Positions 1-11,151 of a DNA stretch of 64,000 nt are shown here, one piece after another. Below the pieces are notes generated by a model, which worked only from the letters and a program-made list of their open reading frames with translations, was not told the origin of the DNA and searched no databases. Every line of letters starts with the position of its first letter. Within the stretch, counting starts at the first letter, position 1. Origin of the DNA: Branchiostoma floridae (taxonomy: Eukaryota > Chordata > Leptocardii > Amphioxiformes > Branchiostomatidae); contig NC_049987.1 of assembly GCF_000003815.2 (NCBI RefSeq), forward strand, positions 19,564,568 to 19,628,567, given 5' to 3'. Made by a program: the position numbers and the translations under genes.

Positions 1-85
1 ATAATGATCAGGTTTAAGAAAATCACTGATTTACAAAGCTCCGTATACACAAGCCATGTTTCCCACAATCATGTCAACATTTTGA

Positions 86-716
<631 letters not shown>

Positions 717-1866
717 TGGGATCTGGATCAAACTTACACCCAATAACTGAAGGGATCTGGGTCAAACTTACACCCAATAACTGACGGGATCTGGATCAAA
801 CTTACACCCAATAACTGAAGGGATCTGGGTCAAACTTACACCTAATAACTGACGGGATCTGGGTCAAACTTACACCCAATAACTGAAGGGATCTGGATCA
901 AACTTACACCCAATAACTGAAGGGATCTGGGTCAAACTTACACCTAATAACTGACGGGATCTGGATCAAACTTACACCCAATAACTGAAGGGATCTGGAT
1001 CAAACTTACACCCAATAACTGAAGGGATCTGGGTCAAACTTACACCCAATAACTGAAGGGATCTGGGTCAAACTTACACCTAATAACTGAAGGGATCTGG
1101 ATCAAACTTACACCCAATAACTGAAGGGATCTGGGTCAAACTTACACCTAATAACTGACGGGATCTGGATCAAACTTACACCCAATAACTGAAGGGATCT
1201 GGGTCAAACTTACACCCAATAACTGAAGGGATCTGGGTCAAACTTACACCTAATAACTGACGGGATTTGGGTCAAACTTACACCTAATAACTGACGGGAT
1301 CTGGATCGAACTTACACCCCAAAACTGAAGGGATTTGGATCAAACTTACACCCCAAAACTGAAGGGATCTGGATCAAACTTACACCCAATAACTGAAGGG
1401 ATCTGGGTCAAACTTACACCCAATAACTGAAGGGATCTGGGTCAAACTTACACCCAATAACTGAAGGGATCTGGGTCAAACTTACACCTAATAACTGAAG
1501 GGATCTGGATCAAACTTACACCCAATAACTGAAGGGATCTGGGTCAAACTTACACCTAATAACTGACGGGATCTGGATCAAACTTACACCCAATAACTGA
1601 AGGGATCTGGGTCAAACTTACACCCAATAACTGAAGGGATCTGGGTCAAACTTACACCTAATAACTGACGGGATCTGGGTCAAACTTACACCTAATAACT
1701 GACAGGATCTGGATCGAACTTACACCCCAAAACTGAAGGGATTTGGATCAAACTTACACCCCAAAACTGAAGGGATCTGGATCAAACTTACACCCAATAA
1801 CTGAAGGGATCTGGGTCAAACTTACACCCTATAACTGAAGGGATCTGGGTCAAACTTACACCTAAT

Positions 1867-2110
1867 GACTTACTTAACGGAATAATCTAGATCCACCTTA
1901 CACCCAACAACTACAGGAATCTGGACCTAGCTTACAATCAATAAGTAAAGAGGTCCTAATCAAACGTACACCCACTATAATTGCACTAAGGACTTTGGAT
2001 CCAGCTTATAGCCAATAAGGCACCTAGAACCACCTTACAGCTAATAACTATATATATGGGATCAAGATCTACATCTAGATTACATCCAACAACTAAAGAC
2101 ACCTGTATCA
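1867..2110 (+). repeat. Decayed edge of the 34-bp array
   Basis: Beyond the homogeneous array, units remain recognisable but have diverged. Examples are aatctggacctagcttacaa near 1918, ctttggatccagcttat near 1992 and gggatcaagatctacat near 2056, each followed by a caat/caac-aact remnant. Ageing outward from a homogenised core is typical of an old tandem array. Confidence 0.7.
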
Positions 2111-2688
2111 AGCTAAAACTATTTTTTACTTGAGCCAGTACTATTAAAAGCATTGCTGTTCTCAATGCTTCTTTTACCAGTCAGATATCCCTCATATATT
2201 GAACTCATTGATCTATCCCACATTAAGCAGACTCTAAATGTTCAACTTCTTTAAAAGATAAAAGGAATAGTCCACTCATGTTCCAACATGAAATATTTTT
2301 TTTCTTTATTTAGCATGGCACACAGGTATCTTGTTCACATGTAGCTGCTATACTGTCACAGTGACAAAACAGTAATGTACACATGAAGCGTTATTTATTT
2401 TAGCGTGCCACAATATAGCTTGCCTTCACAGGCTCACATTTTGTTTGTATCACATGCATTTGATTCAAATAGGGAAGGTTTTTAATTATGATATGTAGAT
2501 TTTGTAACTTTGATTGATAGGAAAACTATAGTACTAACAATCTGGTGATTATAAGGAGTGTAACTTCTCCACTCTTACTGATGGGGAATTTGGTGCACAA
2601 AAATAAGACTAATAAAGTCATGAAAGTTTGAATTTTTTAGTGACACATTTGCTCATTGTTTGTGAATTCAGGTCATTGAACTTTACTA
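2111..2688. other. Non-coding, AT-rich; possible P450 poly(A) signal
   Basis: No coding exon is seen. An AATAAA hexamer at 2611-2616 could serve the upstream P450 transcript, which would put the whole minisatellite in its 3'UTR. This is only a motif match. Confidence 0.35.
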
Positions 2689-2890
2689 GCCCCCACCAGG
2701 CCTTCCTATGGGAGTACGGAGATCGTAGTATCTAGGAAAAAAACATCTGGAAATTGGCCAGAGGAGTCAGTCCACGCTTACGTTTATGTTCCCCGGCCAA
2801 CCAATTCCTCTCACACAGAGGTAGCATAACTCCCCTGCTACCAGATTTCATTCTCCCTTTATTAGCCAGCATAGTCAGTCTGGAAGAGAC
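2689..2890. mobile_element. MITE, family A (TA-flanked, CCACCAG termini)
   Basis: About 200 bp, flanked by TA (2687-2688 and 2891-2892). It begins GCCCCCACCAGGCCTTCC and ends in the inverse of GTCTCTTCCAGAC. A second copy with the same ends and internal blocks (gtagcaaaactcc-like, cggcc) is at 17408-17590. No transposase reading frame is present, so it is non-autonomous. Confidence 0.65.
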
Positions 2891-3099
2891 TAGCACTTTG
2901 CAGAGATTTAAAAACATGTTACAAATCAAGAACCACCTTGCTTTAGTCATCTCTATCACATGTAATACAAATGCTAAAACTCTCACTAAAAATTCAAATA
3001 ATGTTGAGGTCTTGATGCAAGACATCTGATCAGTTAACAGTATGAAAAAATCATAATCTGTTGAGTTTTGAAACTAAAAACAATTCATCAATAATCGTC

Positions 3100-3290
3100 A
3101 TCTATCTCGTCATAAAGACCACTTGTCCAATGTGGCCACTTTTTGGAAATATCCCACAAAGATAATTCTCTCATTGAGATAAGCACTGAGAATCCTGTTT
3201 AAAGTGACCACATGCCTATTGTGACCATGTGCTGCAAGCCTACAAAAAGCTTGAGTGGCATGATCACACAATAGACAGGTTTGACTGCAT
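3100..3290. mobile_element. Diverged partial MITE, family B
   Basis: The right end, read on the minus strand, is GCAGTCAAACCTGTCTATTG, matching the terminal repeat of the intact 172-bp element at 33368-33539. Internal gaccac/gtggccac blocks also match. The left terminus is not preserved. Confidence 0.45.
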
Positions 3291-3629
3291 TTCAGACCAG
3301 ACTGTTAAGTTAATATATAATGGAATGATATACATTGAGGTACATTGTTCAAGGTGCCACTACTGACAAGAGAAATCAATCTCTTTAAACTACACCTCTG
3401 ACATGATTCTGAAAACATTCATCAAAAGTTACAGTTCATTTAAAATAGGCAAAGTTCATCACTATCTATCAATGTTCAAGCTAACAATACTCCATAAAAC
3501 AAGAAAAGTAACAAGAACTATTATTCACAGAACCTTCAAAGTAAGTCTACTACCACTACATAATAGACATACATGTATTATGAGGAACCATTTTGTAAGG
3601 ATATTTCTGATTGGACACTTGACGATGTG

Positions 3630-6600
3630 TTAGGTGCTCCCATTGGTCGCTTGCATGTCCTTGTCTTTGCAGCCACTGGCCGCATCCACTTTCCAGATGC
3701 GGTAAAACACCCAGCTGAAAAGAGGTGTGGTTAAGGAAGCTGAAATACTGTAAATGGCTACATGTGTAAACATTTGTTGACAGCAACAATTTCAAGGGAG
3801 GTGTAGTTCACCTATATCTGTCGGAGATGGTAGACTTCACCCCCAACCCACAAATAAGAAAGCTGTCACCACAGGTGAACACACCACACATACACAAATT
3901 TCTGCCCTTAGTACTAAACACCCCCCCCCCCCAACCAANNNNNNNNNNNNNNNNNNNNNNNNNNNNNNNNNNNNNNNNNNNNNNNNNNNNNNNNNNNNNN
4001 NNNNNNNNNNNNNNNNNNNNNNNNNNNNNNNNNNNNNNNNNNNNNNNNNNNNNNNNNNNNNNNNNNNNNNNNNNNNNNNNNNNNNNNNNNNNNNNNNNNN
4101 NNNNNNNNNNNNNNNNNNNNNNNNNNNNNNNNNNNNNNNNNNNNNNNNNNNNNNNNNNNNNNNNNNNNNNNNNNNNNNNNNNNNNNNNNNNNNNNNNNNN
4201 NNNNNNNNNNNNNNNNNNNNNNNNNNNNNNNNNNNNNNNNNNNNNNNNNNNNNNNNNNNNNNNNNNNNNNNNNNNNNNNNNNNNNNNNNNNNNNNNNNNN
4301 NNNNNNNNNNNNNNNNNNNNNNNNNNNNNNNNNNNNNNNNNNNNNNNNNNNNNNNNNNNNNNNNNNNNNNNNNNNNNNNNNNNNNNNNNNNNNNNNNNNN
4401 NNNNNNNNNNNNNNNNNNNNNNNNNNNNNNNNNNNNNNNNNNNNNNNNNNNNNNNNNNNNNNNNNNNNNNNNNNNNNNNNNNNNNNNNNNNNNNNNNNNN
4501 NNNNNNNNNNNNNNNNNNNNNNNNNNNNNNNNNNNNNNNNNNNNNNNNNNNNNNNNNNNNNNNNNNNNNNNNNNNNNNNNNNNNNNNNNNNNNNNNNNNN
4601 NNNNNNNNNNNNNNNNNNNNNNNNNNNNNNNNNNNNNNNNNNNTCTTGAGGGCGTCCACCATGTTGGCACCGTTACCCTGGACAGTACAATGAGCTAGTT
4701 CACAGTTCCTAGTGTGCATGCCTACTAGGTCAAACCTGTAACCAACTAACCCCAGACTAATCATTTCAACACTTCTTTATCTAGACATCTTTTGCTGGAA
4801 CCACATGGATCCTGTTTACCGGCCCTTAACCTATAACATTGATTCCCATTACACTACAGTCAAGTAACATGCCAGGGGGCCCAAAATTAACCCTGTACAA
4901 TACCAGAAACATAGTCCTTAATAATGAACATAATAAAAAAGCTGCTAGGGGGCCCAGACCTACACCACTTACTCTCAGCCCCAAGAGCCCCTTAACCTAC
5001 ATTGTATGACACTGATGCTCATTACACTTAAGACAAGGTAACATGCCAGGGGGCTTAAAATCTTTGTTGTCCCAACCGTCTACAGACCAAATATGATTAG
5101 AATCCATCCAAAAGTTCTAGAGTTATGCATTGTCTCACCTGTGTGTAATACCTGCCCGTGGGCTTCAACACCTGCATGGAGAAGTCCAGAATCTTCCTCA
5201 GGAAGTCCCAAGAGTCACCTGGGCAAAACGCAAAGAAAATCATCATCTTCAACCAAAGGGCTTTTTCATAATGCTCTTTGTAATGTCACATTTCCAAACA
5301 GGGGCCCTGCCGGGGCTCTTTTCTGAAACAAAGAACTAAATTCTGCATCAAGAAATGTGCACAAATTGTGCTCATGACTAGTTATTTTTATGTTTTGGGT
5401 GTTTTAATGGCTTTCCTATCCTTTTCATTCCCACATTTTCATTCCTCCAGTTTCGAAATGTGACCGAAGCGTAATAGGGTAACATCTTGTGAGACCTTTC
5501 AACACAAAACAGATTAATAAATTGTTTGAAGAAGACTAAAATAGAATGATATCCTACAGGACAACCACATGACATATATTTTTTACTTCATAGATGAGGA
5601 CAGTAGACTCTCCCTTGAGGATTGTGACATGTAGTATAGGCATGAGCTCCCAAGGCCAGCCCTTTAAAATGGCCATGCCTAGTTGGGCGTAATGTCAGGC
5701 AAACAAATAAATAAATAAAAATGAGCTGTAGCCTGTAGCTTTTCTTTCTTCATTTTATCAGCAAACGAGGGAATAATTTACTACTTGACATTCATACTAG
5801 ACTCACCAACGGGCTGTGTAGAGATGGGAATAGCTGTGAGGTCGTTGATCACAAAGTCGAACATCGTTCCTTCTTGTACATACTTCTCCAACACTGGGAT
5901 ACAGTCTTCAACAAGTACCTAAGGTGTAACAGCACAGTTACAGTACAGTACCAGTACAACAATAGTACAGTATCAGTATAGCAATAGTACAGTATCAGTA
6001 TAGCAATAGTACAGTATCAGTATGGTACAGTAACAGTTTGATATCAGTAAACTGGGATACAGTCTTCAACCAGAACCTACAGAGCAACAGCAACACACTA
6101 ACAGTACAACAACAGAGCATCATCAGTATATCACACTGACAGTTACAGTGATCAGCACATACTTTTCCAGCACTGGAATATAGGCCTTCAACCAGAAGCT
6201 ACATGTATATATATATATATATATAGCAATATATAGTACAGTCTATCTATAGCATTATGTTATCAGTACATACTTCTTCAACACTGGAATACAGTCTTCA
6301 ACCAGAAGCTACATTGTTTATAGCAATAGTAGCTACGCCTAGCAGTACGTTATCAGTACTTCTGGATGCAGTCTTAAACCAGACCTGCTTGTATGTAGTA
6401 ATGTCACAGTTACAAAACGTTATCAGTCCATATCAATATCCAACACTGGAATACAGTCTTCAACCAAATATTGAGTACTAGCAAATAAACAGTAAGGATC
6501 AGTGCTACTAGCTGATGTCTGACCTCATAGTTGTGCCCCTTGAGTTGGTCCATGGAGTCATGACAGATCCCAGGCAGGTGTTTAATAGCAGCATTTATCA

Positions 6601-9600
6601 CCAGCTGGTCAATGTGAGCATCGTTAAGGTTTGATCTCAATAAAAATTGGTAATGAACTAAAAAGATGTTATAATAATTGTAGACAAGACTTACCAAAAT
6701 GGTGGCCTGCTTAGTAGTTTAGGTTTATCTGCTAGTTGATATCTTGCCACTACTTATACAAGAAGTCCTACGAACCATTTGTACTTGTTTTCTTGTTGTT
6801 TTGTCAAAAGGATAACATCAAAAGACTTTGTGTAACATTGATTTTTGATCCAAAGATAAGGTTATCTTTCCTTGTATGAATGTGATGCTCCCTGACAGTG
6901 TGTATTTTTTCACCATCATATTTTTTACTATGTCTGTTATCATCCTCATGTAGATGGTCAGCACAAGCATCATAAAGCTTAGACAACTAAAAATAAACAA
7001 AAGAAGACAAGGAAAGGATATCTCCAGCATGGTGACCCATTTTGGCGAGACTTGGCGCAGCTCGTGGAGAATGCCTCCGTCACCACCTCCCAGAATCAGC
7101 ACAGTCTTACCGTTAAAGTCCTCTCGACCATTTCCCAAGATGGCCCGGGTGTACGCGATGTCACTTTCTGCCAAATCTGCAAGGAGATTTCACGAGTTTG
7201 GAGTTAAGATACATAGTATTATACTGCACTTGTTCTTGGCAATGTCAAAAAATTGCAACCAATACTAAGTCTTTCAGTTTTAGGACTTCAAAGTAGTCTT
7301 ATGTAGCAAGTTGTCTATTTCAAGTTGTCATCACCTTCTCTTTGTTTTAATAGTTTCATCCATTTATTCATCTATTAATTTACACTTAATTCTTGCAAAA
7401 GAAACTTTCGTTATGCAAAATAAACTTTCACAATGTTATTCTTGTACACATCCATCCATCTAACCACTCACCCATACAAACATACAGACAGACAAACATA
7501 TAAAACAATCAAACAAGCAGATAAACAAACAACCCAACTTACAACCAACCAACTGTGTCCTACTTACTTGGATCATTGTCCAACAGAAGCATGTTGCCAA
7601 ACTGTGGGGAGTGCATTATCTTAATGTTCTGATAGGGGGAGTCGGCCTCATACACCACCTCATCAAAGTCATACTCGATCAGCTTGTTGTCGGCTGTTGG
7701 CACATATGGATCCACGCGGGCACCTCTCTTTATGAAAGGGAATCTGTAAAACAATATAATGTGGAATATGGAGATAAATGAGACTTGACTTGACTTGACT
7801 TTTGACTTTATTGAGATCCACATCTAGATGACAACACTATGTTGCCAGCTATTCTTCCAGTGGTCCACATAAAATACATTAATACACGCACAACATTACA
7901 TACATACACAACATATTATGTACATTACAAACTATACAGCTGAGAGAAAATACAAGTTCATTTAGTAACTGTGTTCCAGTGGCAAGCCATACGGTAGAGG
8001 AAGCACTTCCTTTCTGCATTGGTCCTAGGTTTTGACAGTTTGATGCAGTTTGTTGTTGTTGACCGTGTTTGGTACCGACTGTTAGTTGACTGGAATGTGA
8101 GTTGGTTGTACAATGTTTTTGGTAGTCCAGTGTGCGCTATCCTGTGGAATGTGGCAAAACTTCTTTGCTGTATTCTTTCCTTCACAGGTAACCACCCCAA
8201 GATGTGTAATCTTGTTGCACTGACTGCCTCACACACAAGACACATCAAAAGTAAAACTTCACTACTCCATATTGGGCTACATGTACAGAATGTATGTACT
8301 TGTAAGGAAAAGGAAATCAAACATGCTACTTTTAATTTGTGAACCTCCTAGTTTCACATATAAAAATATCAGAAGTGAAGATGCACATACATGTAAGGCT
8401 GCATTGTACATATTGTGGATTATAGAAACACAGTGTCACACACCACACACACCAGCCAAAAACAATTACTATCTTAGGGTCACAGTGTACATGTAACATT
8501 ATTAATAATGTTATAGAAATGTTGCGCATAAGGGGGGATAAAATGTACATGTAGTGCAAAAATGTCACAACTTCCATAGAAAAACTCACCTTTTAGACTT
8601 CTTACAGCCAAGAAGCTCACTGATCTTCTGCTGGGCTGAAGCAACATGCTGTAAGGAAAAAAAAAGTTCTTCCTTTTAATGGAAGTGTTTTAATGGTAAA
8701 GAAGGATAGTTTGAATGGTTTTCCTTGTTAAATGTGGAGTTCAAATCTAAATCTTTAATTTTTAAATCACAAGATAACAATACAGCAAGAAATAAAAACT
8801 TATTAAATGACTGAATAGCAAAGCTTGTTACCAACAAACAAATACAATGTAGTTACAATCTGCTGCAGTGTTACATGTATACCTCAGGGCAATATTGAGT
8901 GCTGCTGCAGTAGTGTGGGAAATGTGGTCCCAATGTGAGTCTACACTATATGACTGGAGTGGATGCTGATTGGACTAGAAAATCCACTCCAGTCATGAAC
9001 GTTTGAGACACAGCAGAAGCAAATTCTAGCTGTTCTGTGAAACAGAACCAGTTAGAACTGCCCTGCGGATGGTGGACGGTTACCAAAATGTTGGCTGCTG
9101 TATTCTCTTGTTGAGAATAAAGAATACCCAGAAACCATGTACCATACAAAACCGCGAACATAAAACTACCGCAAACATTTCTGCATTTACAGTACCTCTG
9201 CAGTGATGGACGGCTGTTCGCCCTCCGCTGCCCACATCTCTGCATCCACAGTCAGCAATCCTTGTGGGTAAATACGCAGGGTGGCATGGCTACAAACACA
9301 AACAAACAATCACAAACAGAGACAAGCTAAATATACCAATCTATAACTTAAGTAAACGTTATCTTCCCACTGTTGTTCCTAGGATTTGGTAATCTATAAT
9401 CATGCAATGACTGCCTAGTACTAGTAGAATGTCTATGAGGTATGTAAAACCTAGAAAAACTGGTTTAAGTATTGTGATGTAACTGGGTTTGTGGCAGGGC
9501 TCTAGCCAGATCGAAATTATTTTCTGTCAGCCAATTCCCATTGCGAAAACACTATTCCAGGAGTTAGAGAGACTGAACTGAGGCCTTGAAAAATGGGGTT

Positions 9601-11151
9601 AAATGACATTATCGTATGGGAAAGGACGCTGACAAACATTGTCAACAATCATAACAACAGCAAAACAAACAGTGTGTGGCTTTTACGGCCGTGGACGGCA
9701 TCTCCAAGCCGCTTGTAGCTTCAACCAAAGGATTTTTGTCCGCCAAGGTTGACGGATTGGTTTTAAGACTTTTCTGTCACATCACATGCAGCAAATTTCG
9801 GAATTGACGTAAAAACGGACGCTGGCAAAAGCCCTGGTTTGTGGGGTTGTTCTATACAAACATGACAAAAGAGTGATGAAGCCCCACCTGCCGTTCTCAG
9901 CCGTGAAGATGCCCAGGGAGCCGGAGTCTCCGAGGGAGACAGGAGGCAGCGAACTGGCACCGCTGCTCTGTACCAGCCCGGACACAAGGGCACACAGGTC
10001 GCTGTACACGGCCTGGTCACGGACTGGGAACATAAGTACATAAAAAGGCAATCAGGGATGGCAGACTTCACCAGGGCACACAGGTCGCTGTACACGGCCT
10101 GGTCACGGACTGGGAACATAAGTACATAAAAAGGCAATCAGGGATGGCAGACTTCACCCCGTTTTAAAACTGCTGCTCTGTACCAGCCCAGACACAAGGG
10201 CACACAGGTCGCTGTACACGGCCTGGTCACGGACTGGGAACACAAGTACATGAAAAGGCAATCAGAGATGGCAGACTTCTCCCCCTTACTGTTTTGCAAC
10301 CCTAGGCTATAGTATGCTACATGTAAGTTAGAAGTTCTAGGCCCTCAGACAAAAAGGGTGAAGAGCACATTAGGATCTAGGGACCTTTGCCTTTTTACAT
10401 ACTTCTATGATATTAAGCTCCGCGACATAAAGTGATCTTTCTTGAATCATGTAGTTGGTTAGGGATTTGGGTTTAGACTTTTAACTCGTAATTGAAACCA
10501 AGCGGCTGCATTTCTTTTCATTTAATGTTTTTACTATTACTGTACCGTGGTCACTGTATTCTTGTTACATTTGTAATTGAATGGTTGTTTTCTATACGGT
10601 GTATGTTTTCCCTCTTGACAGTCTTTCAGACTCATCATTTTTTGGGGAGGGGGCTGACAAGTCCAAAAACTGATGAAAAGCTCAGAGATGGAATCAAGCA
10701 GTAAGCGATTTGGTGACGACCGTTTGAAATGGTGATTACCCTTTATGAGATAGACAACCGCTGCATTCTGAAAGGACTGATTATTGCTACAGTATTACTA
10801 GTGGGAAGTATGATACACAGTACATGGTGCCCAAATGACAAGCATGCAATATTTATTATCAATTTACACAAATATCAGTCACTTCAAATTTCTTTAAACT
10901 TATGAAGAACTGTAGATTTTGTGACAATCTCGGCACCTTAAGTAAACTTTTTACAGTGTCAACAAATTCTGATCAATGACCTGATTCAGCAGAACAAAGT
11001 CCATTTGATGATAAATACAAAATATTTGAGCATATCTAAAACAGGAAACTCGTGATACTATGATAGACCTCAAAACTTAGAGACACTCACGTGGATTTTT
11101 GGGTCCGCCAGGCTCGAACTGGAAGTCCAACAAAGTGTGAAAAGCCGGCAT
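3630..11151 (-). CDS. SMS: Spermine synthase
   Basis: Aminopropyltransferase making spermine from spermidine and decarboxylated S-adenosylmethionine in the cytosol. Exons in transcription order are 11151-11091 (ATG at 11151), 10023-9888, 9289-9196, 8648-8590, 7743-7568, 7176-7022, 6613-6524, 5918-5807, 5218-5139, 4677-4644 (runs into the gap) and 3714-3630 (TAA). All visible junctions keep phase. Landmarks are LRIYPQGLL in the N-terminal S-adenosylmethionine-decarboxylase-like domain, then [30 protein letters not shown], the nucleotide-binding LILGGGDGG, the catalytic-domain [14 protein letters not shown], and WVFYRIWK near the C terminus. Predicted length is about 370 residues, close to the human enzyme (366). 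About 30 residues are lost in the gap. The intron between 7022 and 6613 starts ATATCCTTT and ends CAC instead of GT-AG (see findings). It converges on the P450 gene and diverges from the phosphatase gene. Confidence 0.93.
3939..4643. other. Assembly gap (705 N)
   Basis: Run of 705 N. It swallows the rest of the spermine synthase exon starting at 4677, about 30 codons by comparison with the human protein. A poly-C run (about 3921-3932) lies just before it, which probably stopped the read. Confidence 0.99.
4823..5060. repeat. Direct repeat pair in spermine synthase intron
   Basis: Two copies of a block of about 73 bp, at about 4823-4895 and 4987-5060, share CCCTTAACCTA, ATTACACT and AACATGCCAGGGGGC. 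A partial third copy (tagggggcccaga) lies near 4948. Non-coding. Confidence 0.6.
5940..6480. repeat. Intronic tandem repeats containing degenerate copies of the SMS exon start
   Basis: At 5940-6045 there are short repeats of the type agtacagtatcagtatagcaa. From about 6050 to 6470 there are about five degenerate copies of the first 40 or so bases of the spermine synthase exon 5918-5807, recognisable by CACTGG-R-ATACAGTCTTCAAC near 6053, 6170, 6282, 6365 and 6440. They lie in the intron directly upstream (in transcription) of that exon. Confidence 0.75.
7782..8325 (-). mobile_element. 3' end of a non-LTR retrotransposon
   Basis: On the minus strand, 8320-7958 reads a C-terminal reverse-transcriptase tail with [13 protein letters not shown], a hydrophobic stretch, [23 protein letters not shown] and WN. 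This block is typical of CR1/L2-like elements. A 3'UTR of about 150 bp follows and ends in AATAAAG and short GTCAA-type repeats at 7810-7782, as such elements often do. It is 5'-truncated and sits in the spermine synthase intron between exons 8590 and 7743, in the sense orientation. Confidence 0.75.
8950..8996. repeat. Perfect 15-bp inverted repeat (hairpin)
   Basis: ATGACTGGAGTGGAT at 8950-8964 is exactly inverted at 8982-8996, with a 17-base loop. Further weaker hairpins follow (ctgttctg/cagaacc around 9035; gtattct/agaatac around 9100). The whole lies in the spermine synthase intron 9195-8649, next to the MITE fragment. Confidence 0.75.
9140..9194 (-). mobile_element. Half-copy of MITE family C abutting a splice donor
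   Basis: Read on the minus strand from 9194, TACTGTAAATGCAGAAATG then TTTGCGGTAGTTTTATG and TTCGCGGTTTT match one end of the complete element at 21473-21669. Similarity stops after about 46 bases. The terminal TA is bases 2-3 of the intron that follows spermine synthase exon 9289-9196 (GAG then GTACTG). Confidence 0.75.
10023..10280. repeat. Two extra partial copies of a spermine synthase exon start with its acceptor
   Basis: The 5' part of exon 10023-9888 plus its acceptor and about 45 bp of upstream intron recur at about 10071-10160 and again at about 10171-10280. The shared marker is GGTCGCTGTACACGGCCTGG followed by TCACGGACTGGGAACA. The third copy also retains the upstream gctgctctgtaccagcc block. 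All three preserve the CAG acceptor on the minus strand, but only the innermost continues into the full exon. Confidence 0.85.

Noticed and set aside
3808-4764. Long open frames of about 280-318 codons on both strands
   Set aside because: They are open only because they cross the 705-N gap.
7433-7624. 63-codon frame rich in Thr/Gln/Lys
   Set aside because: Derived from cata/aaac simple sequence in a spermine synthase intron.
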